Below, one piece after another: positions 30,975 through 36,995 of a DNA stretch of 36,995 nucleotides. A program made the translations under genes and the position numbers. The notes below the pieces were generated by a model. It had not been told where the DNA came from. It did no database searches and saw nothing but the letters and a program-made list of their open reading frames with translations. Source of the DNA: Lachnospiraceae bacterium UBA1201 (GTDB lineage: Bacteria > Bacillota > Clostridia > Lachnospirales > Lachnospiraceae); NCBI GenBank assembly GCA_002309675.1, contig DBXX01000030.1, positions 1,785 through 38,779 of the forward strand. The letters are read 5' to 3'. Positions within the stretch are counted from its first letter, which is position 1, and each line of letters begins with the position of its first letter.

Positions 30975-31597
30975 GTGTCCGGCTCAAACCTTCCTGTCGA
31001 TTCATTCAGCACCCAGGTTTCTCCCTCGTACTTAAGCGTACGTGGTTCTTGCGTCGTATATCTTGCCTGCACAGTTTCTGCGACCGCGGGCGATTTCACT
31101 TTATAGCTCACGCCAGGTTGATATCCTTCTGTCTTATCCTCCACCAAAATCGTCAGGTCCTCAGCGCCGTATACTTCCGTAAAATGTGCCACGATCTCCT
31201 CTGGGATGTCTTTATTGGCCCGAATACTTTCGGAAACCGGCTCCACTACGATGATCGTCACCCATATCAGGAAGAGGGAAATGCCGATCAATACCAGCAA
31301 TTTGTATCGAATCCTGCTGCACTTCACGAGCAATATGATCTTTCCGATCAGGCTGCCCCAAACCATAAGTACAAACACCACCGAATCCGACCGGGCAAAA
31401 AACACCATCATGAAATCATACAGCCCCATCGACGCAGAACGTCCATAAACACAGCCTTTCTCCCCATATATACCATATTTGTAACCGAATATCGCGACGC
31501 AAAACAGGGCAATGATCGTGATCACCGTAAATGCAACATACAAAACCAGGCCGACCCGATCCTCAAAATCTTTCCGCTCTTTACTCTTTTCTTCCAT
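30971..31597 (-). CDS. Membrane protein of unknown function, RANKD domain paralog
   Basis: The 208-aa protein has three or four TM helices (about 15-38, 65-92, 97-117) and a short soluble C-terminal domain with RANKDIPEEIVAHFTEVYG, similar to the same position in the 319-aa protein at 11028-11987. The last codons lie inside a REP unit, so the C-terminal residues (EPDT) may come from repeat insertion. AAGGGAG precedes ATG 31597. It lacks the ECF-type promoter found before its paralog and lies between the higBA promoter and the LRR lipoprotein gene. Function unknown. Confidence 0.7.
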   Translation of the reverse strand: MEEKSKERKDFEDRVGLVLYVAFTVITIIALFCVAIFGYKYGIYGEKGCVYGRSASMGLYDFMMVFFARSDSVVFVLMVWGSLIGKIILLVKCSRIRYKLLVLIGISLFLIWVTIIVVEPVSESIRANKDIPEEIVAHFTEVYGAEDLTILVEDKTEGYQPGVSYKVKSPAVAETVQARYTTQEPRTLKYEGETWVLNESTGRFEPDT

Positions 31598-31680
31598 AAG
31601 TCAACTCCCTTCCGCTCAAGCGCTTTGCAACGCCTCAATCCACACTCTCAACCACTCTGTCATACGTGTCATAACAAATC

Positions 31681-32310
31681 TCACGGCTTCCCCCAAAAAG
31701 GATTAGTTCTTTTTTCCGCGGGCAAAATGACCTCCACGCCCGGGTCCACCGTCAGCACTGGTTCATTTTCAAAACAATTACTGAGATCCAGTTTCGTCAG
31801 CGGATTGTTGCTGAAATCCATTGTTTCCAAAGACGGGCATTTCGAAAGATCCAGTTCAGCCAGCTGATTATTTCTGCAGACAAGAACATTCATTCTCCTA
31901 GCGCAAATGTTCAATTTCACCAATTGATTATCTTGACAGAACAAAAGTGTAAGCCCTTCGTTCTGTGATAGATCCAGTTCCGTCAACTGATTATTCGCAC
32001 ACAGCAAGCGAGTAAGACCCGAGAAGCATTCGATCCCCTTCAGATCTTTTATTCCCATGTTGGTAATGGCCATATCCGTCATAACATGCGATTCGTGAAA
32101 TGAAAGCCTTCCGTTTGCATCTTCGTCATACATATCTCCTACGTATTTTCTGAATACATCATCTGGGAAATTATTTTCATTGATAAGGATCTCTCCGTTG
32201 ATCGTTTCATGCCCATCCACGATCTCGATCTTTTCCTTCTCCTCGCAACCGCCCAGGCATCCGAGCACCAGTCCGAGCGCCACTGCCAATCCAAAGCGCT
32301 TCTTTCCCAT
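31681..32310 (-). CDS. LRR/EF-hand lipoprotein, single module
   Basis: The 209-aa protein has a lipobox LGGC (Cys22), one EF-hand loop (62-73, DEDANGRLSFHE) within a FPDDVFRKY module, and leucine-rich repeats (about 85-180; LCANNQLTELDLSQN and VCRNNQLAELDLSKC). It is a shorter relative of the lipoprotein at 24732 and of the ectodomains of the two anti-sigma-like proteins nearby. A ribosome site AAAGGAG precedes the ATG. An ECF-type promoter lies 74-107 bp upstream, so it is likely a target of the neighbouring sigma factor(s). A cell-surface sensing or adhesion role is inferred. Confidence 0.88.
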   Translation of the reverse strand: MGKKRFGLAVALGLVLGCLGGCEEKEKIEIVDGHETINGEILINENNFPDDVFRKYVGDMYDEDANGRLSFHESHVMTDMAITNMGIKDLKGIECFSGLTRLLCANNQLTELDLSQNEGLTLLFCQDNQLVKLNICARRMNVLVCRNNQLAELDLSKCPSLETMDFSNNPLTKLDLSNCFENEPVLTVDPGVEVILPAEKRTNPFWGKP

Positions 32311-32383
32311 ACATATACTCCTTTATTTACATTTTCCCGAGTCTATTATATTCCGCTATAGACAGCCTCAATAACCACTCTTA

Positions 32384-32417
32384 TCAATACAGTATCCAAA
32401 AAAGCCGAAACGTTACA
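32384..32417 (-). promoter_or_regulatory. ECF sigma-type promoter (copy D) for the LRR lipoprotein
   Basis: On the minus strand TGTAACGTTT (32417-32408) and TACTGTATTGA (32394-32384) show the same 23-nt phasing as the elements before the sigma genes. It lies between the anti-sigma gene stop and the lipoprotein start. Confidence 0.6.
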
Positions 32418-32445
32418 GACAGATCGTCACTCCAAACATACCCTA

Positions 32446-33921
32446 CTACTCTCTTACGAGCATCATCTCCCTGTCAGGGATCAGCACTTCCAGACTTGCA
32501 TCGCAATAGATATAGTAGAGCGCGTCGTTGGACCTGACATCCAGCGTCGTTAATCTATTCTTACCACAGCGAATCAAGGTCAATACCGGATTCGCGCCCA
32601 GATTCAATGTGTTTAGTTGATTCTCCTGGCAAGTGAGGACCGTCAATGACTTATTCGTGCTCACATCCAACGAAGTGAGGCGGTTTTTATAGCACTCCAC
32701 TGTATTTAACTCCGTAAGCCCACTAACGTTCAGGGAGGTCAGACGATTGCTATAACAAACGAGCAAGAACAGTTTCTTGTTTCCGCTGACATCCAGCTCG
32801 GTTATCGCATTACTATAACACCGCAGGATCTCCAGCGCCGGGCTATGGCTTACATTCAATGCTTCCAAAGAATTACCGCTGCAATCCAAGTCCTTGAGTT
32901 TACTGCATTTACTCAGATCCAGTGTCGTCAATCCATTGCCGCCGCAATAGAGATTTTCCAGTTTCGTGCAGTTGCTGACATCCAACGTAATAAGAGGATT
33001 TCCTGTGCTCATGAGTTCCCTTAGATTTACGTTGCAACTCAGATTCAACGATGTCAGACCCAGGCCATGACAATAGAGTTCCTCAAGCTTCGTATTAGCG
33101 CTCAGATCCAAAGATTGGATATGGTTTGCGCCTTTGGATGCCGCCGCATTACCGCAATAGAGTACCTGTAGATCCGTATTTCCACTTACATCCAGTTCCG
33201 ACAGATCATTGTTCGCACAGTCCAGATCTACCAAAGCCGTAAAATACTCGATGCCTTTCAGGCTCTTTATTTTCCGTTCGCTGACATCCATATATAGGAT
33301 CGCGTCGATCTCCGGTTTAATCAAAAGTCCATCCGAATTGCTATCCACATTTTCGGCAACATATTTGCGAAATGCCGGATCGGGGAAATGCTCCTCGTCG
33401 ATCTTCAGCCTCGATACTTCTTCCGTCGTGGCTTCTTCTGTCGTGGCTTCCTCCGTCGTGGCTTTCTCTGTCGTGGCTTCCTCCGTGGTTGTCTCTGTCC
33501 CCACCTCGGTTTCCCCGGTTGTAGGTTCCGCCTGTGTAGAAGTCTCCTCTAAAGTGGCCGCTTCTGTGGTAGTCACTATATCTCTTCCGCGATTCGGGTT
33601 CCATAAGAATATAAACAGAAGGATCGCTGCCGCGGCCAATGCAACGCCGATCGTAATATGCAGGAGCGTCCGCACCCTGTGATCATCCTCCGTGCGGATC
33701 TCCTCTTCCGAAACCGGCGCCCGGTTCATAGTTCCTAATACGATCGGTGTCTCAACAGACTCCGGGCTTACGTCGGATGCATGAACCTTCGCAGCCGGCA
33801 GCATGTCATGTTCTTTTAATCTGTTTAACTCCTGTTCCGAATATGCCGACTCATCCACATATTTTCCATCGACCTCGCCGATCCGATCCAATAATTCGCG
33901 CTCATCTTCTCTGTTATTCAT
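32446..33921 (-). CDS. Anti-sigma-like membrane protein with EF-hand/LRR ectodomain
   Basis: The 491-aa protein has a cytoplasmic N-terminal region (1-84; LLDRIGEVDGKYVDESA resembles the sigma-binding start of Clostridia ECF anti-sigma factors), one TM helix (85-107), a Thr/Glu linker with tandem TTEEA repeats (117-168), an EF-hand loop (193-204, DSNSDGLLIKPE) in a FPDPAFRKY module, and about a dozen leucine-rich repeats (218-470). It overlaps the sigma gene by 4 nt (ATGA), so translation is coupled. The likely job is to hold the sigma factor at the membrane and release it when the surface domain senses a signal; that is inference from topology and context. Confidence 0.85.
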   Translation of the reverse strand: MNNREDERELLDRIGEVDGKYVDESAYSEQELNRLKEHDMLPAAKVHASDVSPESVETPIVLGTMNRAPVSEEEIRTEDDHRVRTLLHITIGVALAAAAILLFIFLWNPNRGRDIVTTTEAATLEETSTQAEPTTGETEVGTETTTEEATTEKATTEEATTEEATTEEVSRLKIDEEHFPDPAFRKYVAENVDSNSDGLLIKPEIDAILYMDVSERKIKSLKGIEYFTALVDLDCANNDLSELDVSGNTDLQVLYCGNAAASKGANHIQSLDLSANTKLEELYCHGLGLTSLNLSCNVNLRELMSTGNPLITLDVSNCTKLENLYCGGNGLTTLDLSKCSKLKDLDCSGNSLEALNVSHSPALEILRCYSNAITELDVSGNKKLFLLVCYSNRLTSLNVSGLTELNTVECYKNRLTSLDVSTNKSLTVLTCQENQLNTLNLGANPVLTLIRCGKNRLTTLDVRSNDALYYIYCDASLEVLIPDREMMLVRE

Positions 33922-34487
33922 ATCACAACACCTGCCTTTTCCAGTGCTTCTCGAAGTTTACCTCTGACTCTTGAAAGGCTAGTCATGACGTTACTTTCAG
34001 AAATATCCAGCGCTATGGCGATCTCTTTTATCGAACTGCAGTACCAGTATCGGCGCATGAAGATCCGGCGATTCTGAACGGACAATCCTTCTAAAAACGT
34101 GTCCAGAACCTCGCGGATCACCATGCCGTCTTCAATACTCTCCACACTGCGTGCGGCACGATCCGCCACACATTCGCTCAATTCATCCAGGGCCAATGCG
34201 ACCTCTCCGCCGCCACGCTTTAGGGCATGCTCTTTATCCCAGCGATTCAGAGAGATATTGCGCGTGATCTTACCCAGAAATGCCCTAAAGATATTCGGTC
34301 TTGTAGGCGGGATGGCCTGCCAGCTGTAAAAAAGTGTGTCATTGAGACATTCTTCCGACGTTTGTACATCATTCAGAACAGAAAGTGCTATGCTCCGGCA
34401 ATAATTCCCATATTTGTCGGTGGTTTCCGTAAGCGCCCGTTCATCCCTCTGAAAGAACAGATCCAGTATCTTTTCATCTTCCATCAT
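33918..34487 (-). CDS. ECF-type RNA polymerase sigma factor
   Basis: The 189-aa protein is an extracytoplasmic-function sigma factor: region 2 (about 10-80, with YGNYCRSIALSVLNDVQTSEE and TFLGKITRN-like ends) and region 4 HTH (about 135-185, KEIAIALDISESNVMTSLSRVRGKLREAL). It is about 60 percent similar by eye to the protein at 36006, clearly a paralog. Two ATG codons in a row begin the frame behind AAAGGA. Its own promoter carries the ECF signature, so it probably activates itself. The anti-sigma-like gene follows with a 4-nt overlap. Confidence 0.92.
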   Translation of the reverse strand: MMEDEKILDLFFQRDERALTETTDKYGNYCRSIALSVLNDVQTSEECLNDTLFYSWQAIPPTRPNIFRAFLGKITRNISLNRWDKEHALKRGGGEVALALDELSECVADRAARSVESIEDGMVIREVLDTFLEGLSVQNRRIFMRRYWYCSSIKEIAIALDISESNVMTSLSRVRGKLREALEKAGVVI

Positions 34488-34526
34488 GGTTTTTCCTTTC
34501 CCTGTACAGAAAAATAAAGCCTTTCA

Positions 34527-34560
34527 CTTATAAAGTACGCTTCTGAAACCAAACCTTACA
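34527..34560 (-). promoter_or_regulatory. ECF sigma-type promoter (copy B)
   Basis: On the minus strand TGTAAGGTTT (34560-34551) and CGTACTTTATAAG (34539-34527) form a typical ECF pair with 15 nt between TGTAAG and CGTACT. The 5' leader is about 35 nt. Confidence 0.68.
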
Positions 34561-34600
34561 ACTTTTTTACCGGGTTCTCTCGATCCAACAGGTTTCCTCT

Positions 34601-34762
34601 TCATTGCCACTGAGAACAGTCAGCTTGATGTTGGCAGAAATCATCTTTCACGAGCCCTGTTTTAGCCGCCAGCGTGCAGTCCCGAGAAACAGGCGCCGTT
34701 ACCGTCTCGCACGCCCTCAGATTTCCGATAAAATCACCGGCTTCTTTCATTTCTCTCTTCAT
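34601..34762 (-). CDS. Candidate 53-aa Cys-containing small protein
   Basis: A 53-codon frame, too short for ordinary gene calling, encodes MKREMKEAGDFIGNL followed by a segment with Cys at 18, 29, 43 and 49 and no long charged tail. A good promoter (TTGTCG and TACACT, 17 nt apart) ends at its first codon, so initiation may be leaderless or at the second ATG (34750), which has a weak AGAGAG ahead. It precedes the ECF promoter and sigma gene. I cannot name it; a processed peptide, a metal-binding small protein or chance are all open. Confidence 0.35.
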   Translation of the reverse strand: MKREMKEAGDFIGNLRACETVTAPVSRDCTLAAKTGLVKDDFCQHQADCSQWQ

Positions 34763-34767
34763 ATCGC

Positions 34768-34796
34768 AGTGTAGCATATTGCCCGGAAATCGACAA
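34768..34796 (-). promoter_or_regulatory. Sigma-A type promoter upstream of the small ORF and sigma gene
   Basis: On the minus strand TTGTCG (34796-34791) and TACACT (34773-34768) are separated by 17 nt. It could supply basal transcription of the sigma operon. Confidence 0.5.
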
Positions 34797-34864
34797 CCCC
34801 TAGTGATAAATTATTAATCAAATCGTAAGGACCTTTTCAGCAAGCAGTGAGCCATGCGGACTGA

Positions 34865-35005
34865 AAACGCCGCTTGCGAGCGTTTTCGGATAGAGGCCAG
34901 CATGACGGCGAAACCATCGGCTTCACGAACGAGCAGCGCCTGAAGATCGTCAGAAGCCCCGGCGTGAACGTTTCGGGCGACAGTCTGAAGATCCTATACG
35001 AATAA
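34865..35005 (+). pseudogene. Protein-like fragment on the plus strand
   Basis: One frame reads ETIGFTNEQRLKIVRSPGVN followed by VSGDSLKILYE and a stop, with composition like a genuine C-terminus. It has no start codon with ribosome site and a stop 3 nt upstream, so it is probably a remnant. A GAAAACGC/GCGTTTTC hairpin lies at its left end. The family is not recognised. Confidence 0.35.
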
Positions 35006-35021
35006 AAATATGAATAATAAT

Positions 35022-35080
35022 GTGACAGAGAGAACCGTCCCCGGTGTCACGGTGACACCGGAGACGGTTCTGTTTGTCAC
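35022..35080. repeat. Inverted pair of REP-like units (BIME-like)
   Basis: Unit 35022-35050 is inverted and unit 35051-35080 is direct, so the pair makes a nearly perfect 59-bp palindrome. It lies 18 nt downstream of the second anti-sigma-like gene and can act as a terminator-like hairpin in either direction. Confidence 0.85.
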
Positions 35081-35097
35081 ATGTTTAATCTTGTCGC

Positions 35098-36009
35098 TCA
35101 CTTAACCAAATGCCATGTTTCCACGTCGCAGAAGAAGGATTCCTTTTCGGGAAGGGAGCCAACATTCAGTGACACCCACGGGTTACCGTCACAACGAAGA
35201 ATATTCAGTCCGGTATTCGAGCTAACATCTATCTCCCTAATATCATTCTGTCTGCAATCAAGTTCTTCCAATGCAGTGTTATGGCTCAGATCGAGTGCCG
35301 CAATGCGGTTTCCGGAACAATCCAGCACTCTCAGTGCGGTATTCTTCGCGATATCCAGCTCGGACAATTGATTGTCCGCACATCGAAGCAGTTCCAGCTG
35401 TGTGAAGTATTCTATTCCTTTCAGGCTTGCTACCTTTGAGCGGTCATTTACATCTTCTAAAGCATCGAACACAATTTCCTTAGCGTTTTGGATCTCGAGG
35501 TCATCGAGCGCATTGTCTTTATTCGTGTCGAAGTATCGGATGATGTATTTCCGGAATTTCAGGTCTGGGAAATGCTCCTCGTCGATCTTCACTTCAGATA
35601 CGGCAACGATCGGCTCTTGTGTGGCTGCCTCGCTGGCCTCCTGCGTCGCATCCATCTCCGCCTCCGTTGTCGAAGCGACCTGACTGTGCTTAGGGTTCCA
35701 AAAAAGCATAAAAAGCACGATCGCTGCTGCAGCGAGTACCACGCCGAGCGAGATGCTCACGATCGTGGCGGTTTTATGTTTCGCAGCCGCCTCGGGCTTC
35801 GCTTCCGCCTCGTGGCCGGGTTGCTCCATGAGCAGCTCCCGTGGTTCGGTCTCTTCCTTAACCGCAGTTTTAACGGCCGCCGATGAACTTCCTGTGGGCA
35901 CATTCAGGCGTTTCAGTTCTTCTTCGCTATATTCTGCTTCCAGGATAAATGCATCCCGGATTGCGCTGATCTCTTCCATAAGTCTGTCCTTCGTAATTCG
36001 TATAATCAT
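35098..36009 (-). CDS. Anti-sigma-like membrane protein with EF-hand/LRR ectodomain (paralog)
   Basis: The 303-aa protein has the same plan as the one at 32446: a cytoplasmic N-terminus (MEEISAIRDAFILEAEYSEEE), one TM helix (81-104), an Ala/Thr/Glu linker, a FPDLKFRKY module with EF-hand loop (161-172, DTNKDNALDDLE) and about five leucine-rich repeats (195-283), ending in HLVK. It is shorter mostly by having fewer LRRs and by lacking the TTEEA array. The ATG overlaps the sigma stop by 4 nt. The different LRR length suggests that the two sensors see different ligands. Confidence 0.85.
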   Translation of the reverse strand: MIIRITKDRLMEEISAIRDAFILEAEYSEEELKRLNVPTGSSSAAVKTAVKEETEPRELLMEQPGHEAEAKPEAAAKHKTATIVSISLGVVLAAAAIVLFMLFWNPKHSQVASTTEAEMDATQEASEAATQEPIVAVSEVKIDEEHFPDLKFRKYIIRYFDTNKDNALDDLEIQNAKEIVFDALEDVNDRSKVASLKGIEYFTQLELLRCADNQLSELDIAKNTALRVLDCSGNRIAALDLSHNTALEELDCRQNDIREIDVSSNTGLNILRCDGNPWVSLNVGSLPEKESFFCDVETWHLVK

Positions 36010-36575
36010 AGTGTCACCCCCGCTTCTTCCAAGGCGTTTCTAAGCTTATTCCGCGCTCTGGACAGGATGACGTGAACATTGTTCTCACTGATGCCCATCG
36101 CTTTTGCGATCTCTTCGATTGGGCTGCAATACCAGTAACGCCGCACGAAAATACGGCGGCTCTGCGTGGGAAGCTCGGCCAAAACACGGTCCAGCACGTC
36201 GTGGATCACTATATTCTCCGCGATCTGCTCCGCGCTTTCAGCCGTGCGGTCCGGAATGCACTCCTGCAGTTCGTCGATAGCGACCACCGCCGCCCCGCTG
36301 CCACGCTTAACCGCGTGTGCATTGCGCACACGTTTCAGTGACACATTTCTCGTGATCCTCCCCACGAAAGTCTTCAGACTATCCGGACGTGTCGGAGGCA
36401 TAGTATTCCAGCTGTGTAGGAGCGTGTCGTTGAAGCACTCCTTTACAGTCTCCTCATCGTTCAATATGGTCCTCGCGATCTGCCGGCAGTAATTTCCGTA
36501 CTTATCGGTCGTCTCCGTAAGAGCGCGCTCATCCCGATCAAAATATAGATCGATGATCTGTTCATCCTGTAACAT
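36006..36575 (-). CDS. ECF-type RNA polymerase sigma factor (paralog)
   Basis: The 189-aa protein is an ECF sigma factor, paralogous along its whole length to the one at 33918 (shared RDERALTETTDKYGNYCR opening, PPTRPxxxxxF, RRIFxRRYWYCS). Region 2 spans about 10-80 and region 4 about 135-185, with HTH EEIAKAMGISENNVHVILSRARNKLRNAL. GGGAGG lies 9 nt before the ATG. Its promoter has the same spaced signature as the other, so the two sigmas may be partly cross-reactive. The LRR anti-sigma-like gene follows with a 4-nt overlap. Confidence 0.93.
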   Translation of the reverse strand: MLQDEQIIDLYFDRDERALTETTDKYGNYCRQIARTILNDEETVKECFNDTLLHSWNTMPPTRPDSLKTFVGRITRNVSLKRVRNAHAVKRGSGAAVVAIDELQECIPDRTAESAEQIAENIVIHDVLDRVLAELPTQSRRIFVRRYWYCSPIEEIAKAMGISENNVHVILSRARNKLRNALEEAGVTL

Positions 36576-36622
36576 ATGCGGTATCCTCCCTGGTACTTGG
36601 ACGGCCTCTCATGCCCTCCTTA

Positions 36623-36656
36623 CCTATCTAGTCCCCGGTTTTCCGAAATTCTTACA
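36623..36656 (-). promoter_or_regulatory. ECF sigma-type promoter (copy C)
   Basis: On the minus strand TGTAAGAATT (36656-36647) and GACTAGATAGG (36633-36623) keep the 23-nt phasing. The 5' leader is about 42 nt. The -10 is the most divergent of the four. Confidence 0.6.
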
Positions 36657-36691
36657 GCCCTATTGTAACTTTTTTTCAAAAAGTGCACAAG

Positions 36692-36750
36692 GTGACACCG
36701 GGGACGGTTCTTTTTGTCACGGTGACACCGGGGACGGTTCTCTCTGTCAC
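36692..36750 (+). repeat. Tandem pair of REP-like units
   Basis: GGTGACACCGGGGACGGTTC occurs at 36691 and again at 36721, giving two direct copies with 30-nt period that differ in TTTTT versus TCTCT. They lie between the divergent sigma gene and the right-edge lipoprotein gene. Confidence 0.85.
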
Positions 36751-36843
36751 ATTGACATCCACGGTCTTAGGGTTTACAATCAATATGGCAGGGTTTTTTC
36801 GGGAAAGGCTCCGCCGATCCTTTTATATATGAGGTAGCAAAAC

Positions 36844-36995
36844 ATGAGAAAAAATATCAGAGCGATCGCAGCAACTGCAATCACCATTTGCCTGACACTC
36901 GCCGGATGCGCGGGTGGCAATACGAACGAGACGACTGCGCAGAACCAGAGCCAGAGCGGCCAAGCGCAGGCCGGCACAACCGAGGCGGGGGCCCC
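36844..36995 (+). CDS. Lipoprotein, N-terminal part only (cut by window edge)
   Basis: The frame runs off the right edge after about 50 codons. It begins MRKNIRAIAATAITICLTLAGC, a lipoprotein signal with lipobox LAGC (Cys22), then a Gly/Asn/Thr/Gln-rich spacer. GAGGTAG lies 6 nt upstream of the ATG. Such openings are typical of extracellular solute-binding proteins in this group, but the remainder is not visible, so the type of lipoprotein cannot be told. Confidence 0.75.
   Translation, partial: MRKNIRAIAATAITICLTLAGCAGGNTNETTAQNQSQSGQAQAGTTEAGA

Noticed and set aside
33410..33500. Short direct repeats as CRISPR or VNTR outside genes
   Set aside because: They encode the in-frame TTEEA linker of the anti-sigma-like protein.
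36692..36750. Two 30-bp direct repeats as a possible CRISPR array
   Set aside because: There is no spacer between the copies, only two units, and the same unit occurs singly and inverted elsewhere, so it is a REP-type element.
36780..36977. 65-codon minus-strand frame at the right edge
   Set aside because: It is antisense to the lipoprotein start, which has a signal peptide and a ribosome site.

Overview
This is a bacterial chromosomal segment that reads as Clostridia, most likely a gut or rumen Lachnospiraceae-type organism. The reasons are the strong GGAGG ribosome binding sites, a T-box leader on a biosynthetic gene, the SPFH/zinc-ribbon cluster, and LRR/EF-hand surface proteins with TTEEA-type linkers. 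The genus is inference. Nearly all genes run on the minus strand; exceptions are an AI-2E family permease near the left edge and a cut-off lipoprotein gene at the right edge. There is no phage, integrase or CRISPR array.

Layout. 1-5.6 kb: 5' half of a tRNA-Lys, AI-2E permease, AraC regulator with cupin, a probable gene fragment, two GNAT acetyltransferases, thioredoxin and TrmB. 5.6-11 kb: a membrane protein fusing a DUF1461-like domain to a D-Ala-D-Ala carboxypeptidase fold whose three active-site motifs are all altered, then ilvE and a TrpB2-type trpB behind a tryptophan T-box. 11-13.3 kb: a membrane protein gene that appears to have acquired an ECF sigma-type promoter next to a truncated T-box copy, a small zinc-ribbon protein, and a roughly 350-bp nested inverted-repeat element. 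13.3-21.6 kb: an SPFH/zinc-ribbon/DUF6935-like group, a SIMPL protein, an unknown 514-aa protein, an MBL hydrolase and an Ala-rich zinc-ribbon membrane protein. 21.9-24.7 kb: an ABC ATPase with a membrane protein, two small proteins and a nitroreductase. 24.7-31.6 kb: an operon of HTH regulator, HipA-like kinase and LRR lipoprotein with twin operators, a pyrophosphatase, a YgjP-type metallopeptidase, and a HigBA-type toxin-antitoxin locus with clear operators.

31.6-36.6 kb holds the most coherent system. Two paralogous operons each encode an ECF sigma factor and, overlapping it by 4 nt, a one-pass anti-sigma-like protein with an extracellular EF-hand/LRR domain. An LRR lipoprotein of the same family lies beside them. 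I find the same promoter signature (TGTAA[G/C], then [T/G]ACT starting 23 nt after the first T of TGTAA) ahead of both sigma genes, the lipoprotein gene and the membrane protein gene 20 kb away. This suggests a small self-regulated cell-surface regulon.

A 29-bp REP-like unit (GTGAC...GGGGACGGTTCT...GTCAC) recurs singly, as an inverted pair and as a tandem pair in the right third, and a relative of it borders the large palindromic element.
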